From Saccoglossus kowalevskii (Eukaryota > Hemichordata > Enteropneusta > Harrimaniidae): a stretch of DNA of 30,717 bases. The stretch's first letter is position 1. Every line of letters starts with the position of its first letter. The notes beneath the pieces were generated by a model. The model was not told the origin of the DNA. It ran no database searches and saw only the letters and a list, made by a program, of their open reading frames with translations. The position numbers were made by a program, and so were the translations under genes. The stretch spans positions 310,991 through 341,707 of the forward strand of contig NW_003131861.1 of the NCBI RefSeq assembly GCF_000003605.2. The letters run 5' to 3'. This document shows, in pieces, positions 1 to 10,074 of this stretch.

Positions 1-183
1 AGAGACCGAATATTACAATGTGAAATTGAAAAGGTAGACTTAGGTGTGTTACCTATCAGATTAAAGAACTGGGAAGAAGAATAAGATTTACAATTACTAT
101 AACAAGTGTTATTTACATTATCATCCAACATTAAAATGTGTAAAAATATCTATGAATATATGTCTACAAAAGGATATGGAATA

Positions 184-429
184 CTACAATATCTTTGCAA
201 GATCATGCTCATCCTTTATGTTAAGAGATTGTGAATTCTCAGCCTTGCGTACAAATATCTGTCCATTTCTAGTCCAGAGGAATTCATAAATTACCTGTTT
301 ACGCTTCGCGTTGGCCAGTTTCAGAAGCTTTCGTGCATTAGGTGTTAGGTTCTCATTTATGTAGATTAGATTCCGGCCTGGAAATCCTAGGCTTCTAACA
401 GTAATATTTGCGAGCTTCTTTTTATTGCG
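184..429 (-). pseudogene. LINE ORF1 C-terminal domain (3' half of a split ORF1)
   Basis: Minus-strand reading frame of about 80 codons ending in TAG at 184-186. It contains the typical end of an L1-type ORF1 protein (Transposase_22 family): a basic start, then 'LIYINENLTPNARKLL', then 'WTRNGQIFVRK'. In the family this C-terminal domain helps the RRM bind RNA. It continues the ORF1 fragment at 1440-1785: with the element at 432-1439 and one GCGGT copy ignored, the frame runs through unchanged. No ORF2 reverse transcriptase is in the window; it would lie left of base 1. The copy is split and probably dead. Confidence 0.75.
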
Positions 430-431
430 GT

Positions 432-1439
432 TGTCAAGAGGTTATATTAACATTTCTCCAACAGGCGTACACAGGCAAGCCAAATTGGGTAACATCGACC
501 TCTTGTTTGGGTTCTTTAACAATATCGCCAATTAATTGTACAGGATTGGGGTCAAGCATTAATAGCATGTGACTAGTCTCAAGTGAAAAGGACGCAAGTA
601 GTAGGTTTCAAGCAATATCTAATAAAGCAAGTTAATCAACCAAAAAATATACAAACCAACCCCAGGCGCCAGCATAAATACCGAATAAATTAATCTATAA
701 GCTCTGCACACCAGTGAGCAGGTACAGCGAATATTACAACATTCGCTGATATGAACGTATACAACTCATCACCAAAATATTACAGAAATAACAATGAAAT
801 TACTGACTAGAGTCCGATAAGCTTAGCGGCCGAACGACGTCTCTAAGGAAGCGAACGAAGCGTGTGGAGCACAGATTGGCAAAGGCTTACCGGGCTACAC
901 GTGGCATGTCCTTAGAAATTTCCTTCTGATCCGGCTCGACAGAAACACGCGATGTTGGTTGTCGCCGTATTTGTCCCAGTCGTCCAACTTGGTTTCCAAC
1001 TTGCACCATGTCGTAGCAATGTCTTAAGACGAAGACTATAACACTTGCAATCTTCGCACCATTTCTTTAATCTGGACTCTGGTGACACGACTGATGATAA
1101 ATGTGCTCGCCGTTGTATTCGCACTGCGATATATATAACCAGTTGACAATTTACATATTAGGGCGTCGCAATGTTCCAGGTGCATTCGCGACGGTCTTGC
1201 TGTGTTACACTGCTCTAATATCGTCTGTATGTAATATACCGGCATCCCGAATATTTCCTGGGTCTTCTTAAGTTTGTTCATTATAATATCACAAGTGTAA
1301 ATAAACAATGTGTTTACAGTTGTACTATTGTACTAATAACTTAATAAAATATAAATATATATATATGTATTGATACATCTCATTGAAATTGGCATGACAT
1401 TCACCATTACTAGTACAATATAAATATCACTTCGTGACA
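432..1439. mobile_element. 1,008-bp element with TGTCA...TGACA ends inserted in LINE ORF1
   Basis: The element starts TGTCAAGAGGTTATATT and ends with the inverted counterpart, which reads TGTCACGAAGTGATATT on the minus strand; 14 of 17 bases match. It is flanked by a 5-bp direct repeat GCGGT (427-431 and 1440-1444), the expected target-site duplication. No transposase or reverse transcriptase is visible. It could be a solo LTR (TG...CA ends, 5-bp duplication) or a non-autonomous DNA transposon with short inverted repeats, for example Ginger-like. A second, 3'-truncated copy starts at the same terminal base at 11820, which supports the left end. The boundary is well supported, the class is not. 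Confidence 0.75.
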
Positions 1440-1785
1440 GCGGTATATACTTTCTCGTTTCTTCCTCCCTGAAAATTTTACAATTATGGGTCTTGGAAAA
1501 GCCTGATAGTTTTCAGTTGGTTTCTTTCCTAAACGATGAGTTATTTCAACATCCATTCCAGTAAGTTCAGGGTCAATCTTTCGCAACACTTTAAGAGTAA
1601 TTACATCTGTGTTTTCTGGTAGTGATGTATCAGCACTCTCAGGGATACCATGAATCTCGATATTCTCACGACTACTATATTGGTTCTGTTCCTCTACTGA
1701 TCTTCCCAATTCAACAACTCTTCTCTGAAGATCTTCATTGACACATCTGATTTCTTTATTTTCATGCTCCAATGTAGTACAGGAT
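1440..1785 (-). pseudogene. LINE ORF1 coiled coil and RRM domain (5' half of a split ORF1)
   Basis: Minus-strand frame with a heptad-like coiled-coil segment ('LEHENKEIRCVNEDLQRR'), then the hallmark ORF1 RRM start 'QYSSRENIEIHGIPES', 'EITHRLGKKP' and 'RPIIVKF', ending at 'RKKRESIYR' where the 1,008-bp element interrupts it. This matches the Transposase_22/L1 ORF1 layout of invertebrate LINEs, an RNA-binding protein that coats LINE transcripts. The frame stays open further right to 1907, but that stretch belongs to the duplicated peptide-gene block rather than the LINE. The LINE 5' truncation point is therefore near 1785. Confidence 0.75.
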
Positions 1786-2443
1786 AGTTTAGGATGCGTC
1801 GTTGTCGGGCGTCTGTCATTCAAGCCGAGACAGAACAAACATTTGCCGTAATTCATGAGAATCATGTTCAGTAATTTGAGGCATGAAAACCCCAATAATT
1901 CAAGCAAAAACTATTTATTACATATATTTGTTATTTTTCATCGCCAAACTATTGTCCCGGTGAAATGGTAAAAACTGGTAATTTATTAATAATCATTTTC
2001 ATCAATCGCTAGCTTTATTTTATTCGAACTCGTTTTTTTCGTTGGCAACGACGGTGGTAAAATGGTTGAAAATATGAGTGTACCTCTCTCGCAAAATCAT
2101 GTAGATGATGCGGACATATATGGTTCTGTGACCCAGGTCGTGATTCGATCAGATGAATTTCAGCCAATCAATTATGTTGTAACAAAACGTATTTGACGCA
2201 CATTGAATGGTTGTCGCACCACCCAATTACCGGTATACATTCGTGTACTTTTGTCCTTGTGCTTCGTTAGGCTTCATGATTATTCACTCGAGTAACATCG
2301 GTATATTTTGACAAGATATGATTTGACCTTAGTTTAAAAGGAAAAAAAAACTAGGCTGAGAATTAGTTTTCCTTGCAAAATTTTAAATTCTCTTTTTGTA
2401 CGTTATTTCCACATCCCTCAGTCGTTGAGATGCCGACCTGGTG

Positions 2444-2450
2444 TATAAAA
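2444..2450 (+). promoter_or_regulatory. TATA box of the type A peptide gene
   Basis: TATAAAA lies about 25-30 bases before the inferred start of a non-coding first exon that ends at the donor AAAG|GTAAGG (2564/2565). The decayed copy at about 10669 reads GAATAAAA, so this box is lost there. The start site itself is inferred, near 2475. Confidence 0.6.
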
Positions 2451-2564
2451 CATGATGACGATTACTACTGATAAACCTACAAGTATTTATAGTAGCAGCA
2501 TTATCATACCATAATATTAATATCAACCTGCGAACAACGGTTTTGGCATTCTATACGTGTAAAG

Positions 2565-2873
2565 GTAAGGCCGCAACTTTCGGTTTTTACTCTTGAAATG
2601 CAATAGAAAGAATTTAGCTAATGTGTTCAACCTATTCTAACTAGCATGATATACAGAAATGTCCATGAAATGAACATTATCCCAATTTGATTACCTGTTC
2701 TAATATCGGGTATGAAGATACGTGATGAAATGATACTACTGTGAAAATTAAAGTCACATCAATGTTCGATCATTAATGGTTCACATCTCTTTGAATCCCA
2801 TTTTTATGAAAGTTAGTGAATATATTCAGCGTAATCAACAATGAGTATTGATATTTGCATTGTAATTTTACAG
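2565..2873 (+). other. 5' UTR intron of the type A peptide gene
   Basis: A 309-nt intron with donor GTAAGG and acceptor TTGTAATTTTACAG. It separates a non-coding exon (about 2475-2564) from the coding exon, which starts 4 nt before the ATG. The same donor is visible in the decayed copies at 10791 and 12345, showing that the structure predates the duplication. Confidence 0.65.
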
Positions 2874-2877
2874 AGAA

Positions 2878-3066
2878 ATGGCTTCAATTCGACTTGTAAT
2901 TTTGCTGGTTTTGGTCACACTGATACAATTAAATATGGTGGTCAGCGAAATTTCTAAAGAAAGTGGTAAAGGCAATGGAAATGGTGATAACGCGATCAAA
3001 AAACAGGATGAATACAAAACCGAGAATGCAATAGAAAAACGATTTGATGTCCCGGGATTAAAATAA
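2878..3066 (+). CDS. Secreted peptide precursor, type A (C-terminal FDVPGLK)
   Basis: A 62-residue precursor. Residues 5-22 form a hydrophobic signal peptide (predicted cut after VVS, residue 23). Residues 24-53 are a hydrophilic spacer rich in Lys, Glu, Gly and Asn ('GKGNGNGD'). Lys54-Arg55 is a furin or prohormone-convertase type site, followed by the last seven residues FDVPGLK. There are no cysteines and no Gly-basic amidation signal. Translation starts at the first ATG of exon 2, four bases after a good acceptor; two TAA stops follow. The layout is that of a neuropeptide, hormone or other secreted-peptide precursor. I recognise no named family, and the role is unknown. Relatives lie at 3690, 4211, 11124 and 12661. 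Only this copy has promoter, splice sites, frame and polyA signal all intact. Confidence 0.7.
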   Translation: MASIRLVILLVLVTLIQLNMVVSEISKESGKGNGNGDNAIKKQDEYKTENAIEKRFDVPGLK

Positions 3067-3193
3067 TAAGAATTAAGTAAAAATAGATGACATTTTCATC
3101 CATCACAGATTGTCTCCCCGATGGACTGCAATTTAATTAGTTGACTTACACAATCTATTACTGTCACAGTGTGGTAGATCATATGATAAAATC

Positions 3194-3199
3194 AATAAA
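3194..3199 (+). terminator. polyA signal of the type A peptide gene
   Basis: AATAAA 128 bases after the stop codon. The 3' UTR between them is conserved in the copies at 4211-4490 and 11300-11460. The decayed copy near 11430 has AACAAA instead. Confidence 0.65.
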
Positions 3200-3348
3200 A
3201 ATATTTAAAAAGAATACTGAAGTTTGTTGTTGTATTCAATTGTGTTATAGTTAAAATAACCACCCAAACATTTTCTTTAAAACAGATGTAAAAAGCATAG
3301 TAAATGTTGTGTTAATTTGTTAGAGTGAAAAGACATTTTTGGTGCTTT

Positions 3349-3497
3349 GTATGGAATTTATTTTCACTGATTTTTGACAAGTTGAATGTAAAACATAGGA
3401 AAAAAATATATTCGCTGGATTTTATTTTCACTGAATCATTCCTTCAGCGAAAATAGCGAAAATTAATTCTAAGTGAAAATAAAGTATTCTACAGTAT
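3349..3497. repeat. MITE-like repeat, copy 1
   Basis: An AT-rich segment whose ends carry inverted versions of TTTATTTTCACT (left, 3357-3368; right arm 'AGTGAAAATAAA', 3473-3484), with further 'TTATTTTCACTGA' and 'CAGCGAAAATAGCGAAAAT' motifs inside. The right end 'AGTGAAAATAAAGTATTC' recurs almost unchanged at about 25113-25130. Exact ends and class are uncertain. Confidence 0.4.
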
Positions 3498-3689
3498 GTT
3501 CGTTTTCACCGTCTCACTGAAGTCGGTGAACATGATCACTGTATATCAACAACGACGTTTAATAATACCTCAGATGTCACAGAGAAATGACATCATCTCG
3601 CAGATTGAAATTACTGAAATTATTATGGTATGGTAATCGTCGTCATGTTTTATTTATCAGGTCGACATCTCAACAACAGAGGAATGTAG

Positions 3690-3887
3690 AAATTTGTAAT
3701 TTGGCCAGCTTTAATAACACTAATAACACTGTCAGTGATACAAGTACATATGGTATACGTAGTTGGCGAACTTTCTAAAGAAAGTGGTAAAAGCAATGAA
3801 GATGGTTATAGTGTGACCAGGAAACCTGATAAAGATAACCCCGATGTTGTTTTGGAAAAACGACCCAGTATGTGGGAAATGAAATAG
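3690..3887 (+). CDS. Peptide precursor paralogue, type B (C-terminal PSMWEMK); start unresolved
   Basis: An open frame of 65 codons homologous to the type A precursor: a hydrophobic stretch ('LITLITLSVI'), 'VVGELSKESGKSNEDG' aligned to 'VVSEISKESGKGNGNG', a charged spacer, then Glu-Lys-Arg followed by a different seven-residue tail, PSMWEMK. No in-frame ATG precedes the hydrophobic stretch: TAG lies just upstream at 3687-3689. The ATG homologous to the type A start (3587) is in another frame, about 100 bases upstream, with no splice that joins it in phase. The TATA and non-coding exon seen in the other copies are absent. It may use an unseen exon or be a recent pseudogene. The 3' UTR resembles that of the copy at 12930-13050. 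Confidence 0.45.
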   Translation, partial: KFVIWPALITLITLSVIQVHMVYVVGELSKESGKSNEDGYSVTRKPDKDNPDVVLEKRPSMWEMK

Positions 3888-4210
3888 GGAGGATGAGGTA
3901 AAAATAGATATAATGAACAGTCATCATGAATTATCACACTGCTTGTCTGCATAATCATGGACTGCAATTTGAGTTAGTTCACACATGATATGAATGTGGT
4001 ACTCCATATCATAATGTCGATAAATATAATTTAAAAGAATTCCGACGTTTTTTCATGTATTAAATTGTATTCTAGCTTAAAGAACCCCCTAACTTATTTT
4101 GTCAAAGAGAACGCAGAAAACATAGTAATTATCATGTTATTTTTGTATTACTACTATTGAATTATGGTTTTAGCAGTACCATCAATTTTGTTTTGACACG
4201 TCGGAACAGA

Positions 4211-4490
4211 ACACGATGAATACAAAACCGAGAATGTAATGCAAAAACGATTTTAAAATAGATGACATGTTTATCCATCATTGGTTGCCTCCTCGGTGGA
4301 CTACAACTGAATTAGTTGTCTTACACAATATATTACTGTAACTGTGTGGTAGATCATATGATAAAATCAATAAAAATATTCAAAAGTATACTGAAGTTGG
4401 TTGTTGTTTTCAATTGCGTTGTAGTTAAAATAACTCTTCAACCACTTTTTTTTTCAAAGCAGATGCAAAAAGCATAGTAAATGTTGTGAT
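4211..4490 (+). pseudogene. 3' fragment of a type A peptide gene
   Basis: The sequence from 'ACGATGAATACAAAACCGAG' onward matches the end of the type A CDS and its 3' UTR, including AATAAA at 4369-4374 and the downstream flank to about 4490. A deletion removes the last coding bases (the FDVPGLK codons) and the stop. The signal peptide region is absent. It is a dead remnant showing a third type A unit once stood here. Confidence 0.7.
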
Positions 4491-4912
4491 GATAGCTTTT
4501 ACACAGAACACATTTATTAATAGCACACCCGGGAAACCATGTAGAATATGTAAAAAACAGGGATGACATCATATGACGAATATTCATTACCATATTAATT
4601 GTACCATACCGTGTCTTTTTTCAAGGTCAGAGACTTTTGTCTTGTCATTCAATTTTGATACAATTCAAGGTTTTCAGCAATAACCTTACTATGTAAACAA
4701 TTAAATCATATTTTTACAAAGTAAAAAACAATTTAAATCGGCCTCATCTTTAATCTACATAAATCCACTTTAAAAATGATACCGTTGACTATCTCTCACG
4801 ATCTCACTGATTGTTCAGTATCACGAGCGTTTCTAGTGGTCGTCTTGCTAGGGCATTTAAGCAGTACATCTGTCAGTCAGTTGTTCTCCGGCTTCCACAA
4901 ACTGCTGTTACT

Positions 4913-7389
4913 ATGAATGCAGTTCTAACAACCATCGTTTTAAGCACCATCATTTTCATATTCCTCTCCTGGTTTATACGACATTATGGACCGGGGTCAA
5001 ATTATCGATGTGGCAAAATACTACCACCTCGTCCACCTGTCCTGCCCATCATCGGAAACCTACACATGATATGGAGTCGAAACGGTTGGCAGGATTTGAA
5101 GAACATTGCCAACAGATACGGCAACGTGTATAGACTACAGCTAGGCACAAAAGAAGTGGTTGTGTTGAATGGTTATGATGCAATTAAGCAAGCTCTGCTG
5201 AGACAGAACGAGAGTTTCAATGAAAGACCCGTCAACATTCAGGCAGAGTTTCTGGGCAACCAGGGGAGAGGTAAGAAACATCTCACTGTCATTGAACATT
5301 GTTCGTAATTCCATCCTTTGACAAGCTAATATTTAAAATTCGCTTATTTACATGAATAACTTTTCAGGACGAATGTCATTTTGAGTTGACAAAAAATAAC
5401 TCTCCTATTTGTAATTTTAGAGAAGGGAGAGCAACAACTGGAACCTAACCACGAAACAAATTTTGCAACAAATTTCCCAATTTTGTGAAATGTCCTAAAG
5501 AATTATTTAAGCTTCTCAAATAGTGTTCCATATTTACCCCAAGTGTTTAACCCTAACGTTCTGAACTAGTTTCTGTGGTTTTTCGAAAGATATTTTCATA
5601 GTTACAAATGATGTTAGCAGATATTGGCCTAAACGACAATGTAGACGTTGTGTTGCATATAACTATCATATAGTCTATAAAAGAATCTAATTATCTTTTT
5701 ATAGGAGTAGGCCACGCTGGAGGTATACACTGGCGGGAACATAGAAAGTTTACTAACGTCTTAATCCATGAGTTTGGTTGGGGAAAACCAGAGGACTTTC
5801 ACAAGTTAATTCAAACAGAGGTAAAATGTGTGATGAAGGAATTGATTGATACGAAAAAGGGTGAATCCTGTGATCCAAGCATTCTCTACCATCATGCTGT
5901 CTACAACATCCAGTGTCAATTTATTTTTGGTAAAAGATTCGACTATAATGACAAAAAGGCTATACAATTTTTTGACGCATTAAGAGGATTTGCCTTGGAT
6001 ACCAACCCAGCTGTCGTGATGACCATTTTCCCCTTATTAGCAAAAATCCCACTTGGAAGCACTAAACGATTACTAAGCCATGTATTCGTAGCACGCACTT
6101 TTATCAGAGGTCAAATTGAGAACAAACTCGCGCTGCGGAAGAAACTTGGAAACACTTACAAACCAGCCAGGAAAAACTATATCGACTGCTACTTGGATGA
6201 GATTGAAGCGAGACGTGATCAGCCCGAGTTGGAGTTCAGCAATGACTCTTTAATATTATCCATACTCGACATCTTTTTCGGCAACCAGGCACTAGGCGAT
6301 GTGCTCGCATGGACAACATTAATGATGGTGTCTCACCCAGAAGTGCAGAAGAAGGTACAAACAGAACTTGATCGTGTAATTGGTCCTGATAGACATTTAG
6401 ATGTAAATGACAAATATAACCTCCATTACCTAAATGCAGTTCTATTTGAGTCTATTCGCATTCGCCCCATCTCACCATTCGGTATCCCTCGTATAACCAA
6501 TGAAGACACATCAATCTGCGGTTTCTTTATTCCAAAGAAAACTTATGTAGTGCCAAACTTGTGGTCCGTGCAAGGTGACGGAAAATACTGGCCCAATCCA
6601 ATGAAGTTCGACCCTGAGAGAAATCTGGATAATAATGGAGTTTTCACTCCACAAAGCCGTGTTCACTTGTTATTTGGAATAGGTAAGTACACATTTGTTT
6701 TTATGAAACTGAAAGGAATGCCCTTAGATGATAAACATTTTGCGTTTATTTGAAATATAGTAGCTATGCATACATACGGAAATCTTGTGCAAGTGAGACC
6801 TAATCTTTATCAATTCGAAACTCAAAAAAGTGACTCACCTTTGATAGAATTTAAAAAAGAATGTAACATAGCGAATATTAATGTAAACTATTCAGTTTTA
6901 TTATTAACAATAGCCCGGAAATTGTCAGGACGTGTGTTGCCAGGACGTGTGTTGTCAGAACGTGTGTTAGTTAGTATATTAGGCATAATCTCTGCAGGCG
7001 ATAAGGAACACAGACAGAGGTGATGTCATGCGTTTCGAAATAAGTGACAACAACCTGTTTCTCATATATAAGTCTGAGGATTAATTAATTAATTAATTCA
7101 TTTATTTATTTATATATTTGTTTAGTCATTTAATTCTTTATTTATTTATTTATTTATTTATTTAATTTATTTACTTAATTATTTATTTATTTACTTAATT
7201 ATTTGTTTATTTATTTCAGGTCCACGTACCTGTTTTGGTCAAAAGTTAGCCAATATGGAAATGCTTATTTTCTTTGAAAACTTACTGCAGCGTTACAATA
7301 TCCATCTCATCAAGGACGCTGACATCAAGCATGCCATTGGTATGACGAAAATCATGCCTTTCTTCATCCGATTTGAGAAGCGAAAATAA
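4913..7389 (+). CDS. Cytochrome P450, CYP2-like, three exons
   Basis: Exons 4913-5270, 5705-6682 and 7220-7389 join to 501 codons plus TAA; both introns are phase 1 with GTAAG donors and AG acceptors. The start is the ATG just before a membrane anchor ('LTTIVLSTIIFIFLSWF') and the hinge 'PPRPPVLPIIGNL'. Helix C has WREHR (W129, R133), helix K has ExxR (E368, R371), then FDPER (421-425), and the heme loop FGIGPRTCFG (443-452) with Cys450 split by intron 2. Length and anchor fit a microsomal class II monooxygenase taking electrons from NADPH-P450 reductase. Helix I is odd: DIFFGNQALGD (308-318) replaces the usual A/G-G-x-D/E-T-T, so the acid/threonine pair for oxygen activation is missing. The substrate is unknown. 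The CDS is intact, so it is probably expressed. Confidence 0.92.
6926..6970 (+). repeat. Three tandem copies of a 15-bp unit in P450 intron 2
   Basis: CAGGACGTGTGTTGC at 6926-6940, then 6941-6955 and 6956-6970 with one and two or three changes. The open frame across it (6766-7023) is intronic. Confidence 0.8.
7081..7216 (+). repeat. (TTTA)n / (TTAA)n microsatellite in P450 intron 2
   Basis: Imperfect tetranucleotide array running almost to the acceptor CAG at 7217-7219, so the pyrimidine-rich tract of the exon 3 acceptor is itself made of TTTA repeats. Confidence 0.9.
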
Positions 7390-7664
7390 TAAGTGCCGTG
7401 AACATATGTAATCTCAAAACAGTCGCATGCTTATTTGTATATTCATGAAGTGACAATAGGCGTACAGATTTACTTCATAGCATGTAAATGGTTTTAATTG
7501 AGTCAGGCAATACATTTCATTGTTTTGTTTTAGACTATTTTAGACTATTTTATTGCAAGTGTTAAGAGGGTTTTAGGGTGAACTAAACGTTAAATACTTA
7601 TCATTATCAATTTGGTATAAATAGTTATTTACATTAAGTACAACCTAGTTAACATTACGATCAA

Positions 7665-7670
7665 AATAAA
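7665..7670 (+). terminator. Candidate polyA signal of the P450 gene
   Basis: AATAAA 276 bases after the P450 stop codon, the first perfect hexamer downstream on the + strand. Confidence 0.45.
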
Positions 7671-8785
7671 ATAGACAAGTTTGTAATTTTTAGTGTGAAA
7701 ATTCATCAATGTGTTTAGAACAGAGGAGCAGCATGGAAATACAAGTCAGATAAAGAGATGGGGCACACTATGTTTTCAAGGAGAGATAGACTGGTTGTAT
7801 TGAAGACGCAAATGCCCAGCACGTGGAGTAATAACTTATATATATATATATTGTACCCAATGGACAATAAACATAAACGTTGGCATAAATGTTCATTACA
7901 ACTTATTACAACTTTGAAAGTCAGTAACTTTGTAACTCAATCCACATCTTCTATGATTCATTATATGTTGATAAACACAACATCTACGATGTATTTTGTT
8001 ATGGATTGTCACCATCACAGATATCCATCAACTCGAAACACTCGCTAATTTCATTTATCCTGACTTCTCATAAAAATTAGTGTCATATATACAACATATC
8101 GGTTACAAGAAACTCTGGTAACTATGCAATGTAGTATTTTACTTTCAACGTCACAAGCGATATTACTCTTGCAACGTAAATCGAAGATCATGTGTTAACA
8201 GGGATTAATCCTGTTAAATAAATGTTTCTGCTGCAGTGTCTGCATCATCACCTGTCTGTGATGGCTTACCTCCCCAAAACTATTCTAAATACAATCGTGG
8301 AATGCCCCAATGCCTGCACATTTCATTCTGGAGTTATGCATCAGAACTTCATAATATAATAACATCATAACATAACATAACATTCATTATTATTTTTGTT
8401 TATTCAACTTAATCTACACATGTACGGTATACATAGGCTTAATTTGTTCATAAAAAATTGTTAGTAAGTTGATGAACGAGTTATATTTTAACATTTTAAA
8501 ATACTTGCAACTACAAGTCCTTACTTGTATGTCTCCGAACAAATCAAATTATTGTATATACATATTACTACCTTCGCAAAAAATATAATGAAGTATGTTA
8601 TTAACTTATACACACAATTGTATTATTTCCTCTGTTCAATTTACTCAGTGCCCCATTGTTTGGTTTCATGAATAATTACCAACCCACTGTGTATCATTGG
8701 CAACTAATTATTCAGAGAAGACAGCTAGAAATAGCATTTACCATAATGATCTGAAAGCACTCTCCAATTTATCCGTGGAGGGCGT
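7671..8785. other. Non-coding stretch downstream of the P450 gene
   Basis: AT-rich DNA without a recognisable gene. It holds an imperfect ATAAC-type run near 8355-8383. The open frame 7758-8048 has no recognisable domain and codes through a (TA)n run. Confidence 0.5.
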
Positions 8786-8830
8786 ACACCACACCACACC
8801 ACACCACACCACACCACACTACACTACACT
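8786..8830 (+). repeat. (ACACC)6(ACACT)3 pentanucleotide microsatellite
   Basis: Six perfect ACACC units (8786-8815) followed by three ACACT units (8816-8830); the switch is a single base change propagated through the array. Confidence 0.95.
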
Positions 8831-10074
8831 AACATATCGCCCTTTTCACTAACATCGCAAATGATTGCATTTCATATTATATGTCTTAAAACATTCTCGT
8901 TTTTTCCAAGTCATAGGATCTTCAGTTTGGTAGATCGATTCTGTATAATTTCCTAATTTCATTTACACGTATGTATGTTTATTTAAATGGTCTTGCAAAA
9001 CGTAATAGCAGTGAAACCGTACGGCGTTCGTGAATTACGAACTGACTGGCAATTTACGAGAACTTGTCACTAATATTGTCGACGCTTAGACGTTGTATGG
9101 TATGAGCAGTTCTATGAGTGGAGATAACAAAGTTTCTATCCAAGAAAATTGATTTTATTTTTTTCAATGAGCGCTTATCCTTAATGAACTCTCTTTTTAA
9201 TATGAACTCTAAGAGTTATAAATATGTATACTCTCCTATAATATAGGCGCGCATACACACTGATCGAATGACAGACCAAAGACAGAATCTGTTTATTATG
9301 AGAAAATACATAGTGTTGCATTATTCCTGAAATAGAGATGAAACTGTCGATCAATATTCAACGAACTTCAATAAAAAAAACATTGTTCACGTGCTTGCTT
9401 TTTACTCAACCAAGAAGGGATGTTTTGCAACCAAGAAGGGATGTTTTACATAATGTATATGCACCCTACAGATTGGTTAGGAGATTTCTCAGAATAGAGT
9501 GTCAAAACTTCAGATCTTATTCTAAGAAGATTGCCCTGTTTTTGACCCCTGTGTGCATATTAATTGGCCAATACTTGTTATCATTTAACAAATTTCAATG
9601 AAACTTTGTACATGCTCTGGAATAATTCACACATACTTTTTGCTTGAATCATTGACTATTAATTATCTAATTTGCATATTCATTGATCAATACCAAGTAC
9701 CATTGAACACATATTTCATGAAACTTGGTACATAGGGGAGTAGTTTTTGGGTTACAATCTTTAAAGGCGAGCAGAGGTCTTGCTTTCATCACATTAATTT
9801 TTGGCGATAAAAACAACTTGTATGTGCTGCGAAATACCCTAAATATTTGGTATAAAACGGGCTGTGAAGTAGACGACAAAGGTCATTTTTTTTTGCTGGC
9901 ATAATTTTGCCTTTTGGGAACGCTGGATGATGACGTCACTAATGAAGATGATATCTCAATCATATCGCTATTGTATACACGTACCTATACTATTCTGGTT
10001 TCTACATACGTTGAATATTCTTCAAAAATTCGAATATATTTGGAATGTCGATCGTCGTTGGTTTCTCAATGCTG
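8831..10074. other. Non-coding stretch with old repeats
   Basis: No gene recognised. It contains a perfect-but-one 21-bp tandem duplication (9407-9427 and 9428-9448) and two diverged versions of a motif with 'ATTTCATGAAACTTGGTACAT' character (about 9560-9620 and 9685-9735), suggesting an old tandem or dispersed repeat. Confidence 0.45.
9931..9938. promoter_or_regulatory. Isolated CRE palindrome TGACGTCA
   Basis: Perfect 8-bp CREB/ATF consensus. It is isolated, with no nearby gene start, so function is doubtful. Three more are clustered near 28 kb. Confidence 0.25.

Larger units (their letters stand above)
1786..3322 (+). repeat. Duplicated block, copy 1 (type A peptide gene unit)
   Basis: This stretch is repeated at about 10075-11537 with similarity along its whole length: same order, small indels, and about 100 bp present here (near 2105-2200) but missing there. 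Similarity begins at 'AGTTTAGGATGC' and ends after 'AATGTTGTGTTAATTTGTTA'. The unit carries a complete peptide-precursor gene (TATA, exon 1, intron, exon 2, polyA signal). The 5' part, 1786-2440, is the gene's upstream flank; no other gene is seen in it. Confidence 0.85.

Noticed and set aside
1-183. Possible start of LINE ORF2 left of ORF1
   Set aside because: The stretch has no open frame with reverse transcriptase or endonuclease residues; it can only be the ORF1-ORF2 spacer or flanking DNA.
912-1308. Two minus-strand frames inside the inserted element
   Set aside because: No transposase or retroviral motif; they overlap each other in different frames and have no support.
6766-7023. 85-codon frame between P450 exons 2 and 3
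   Set aside because: It lies in intron 2: the FGIG and PRTCFG halves of the heme loop join perfectly across it, and part of the frame is a 15-bp tandem repeat.
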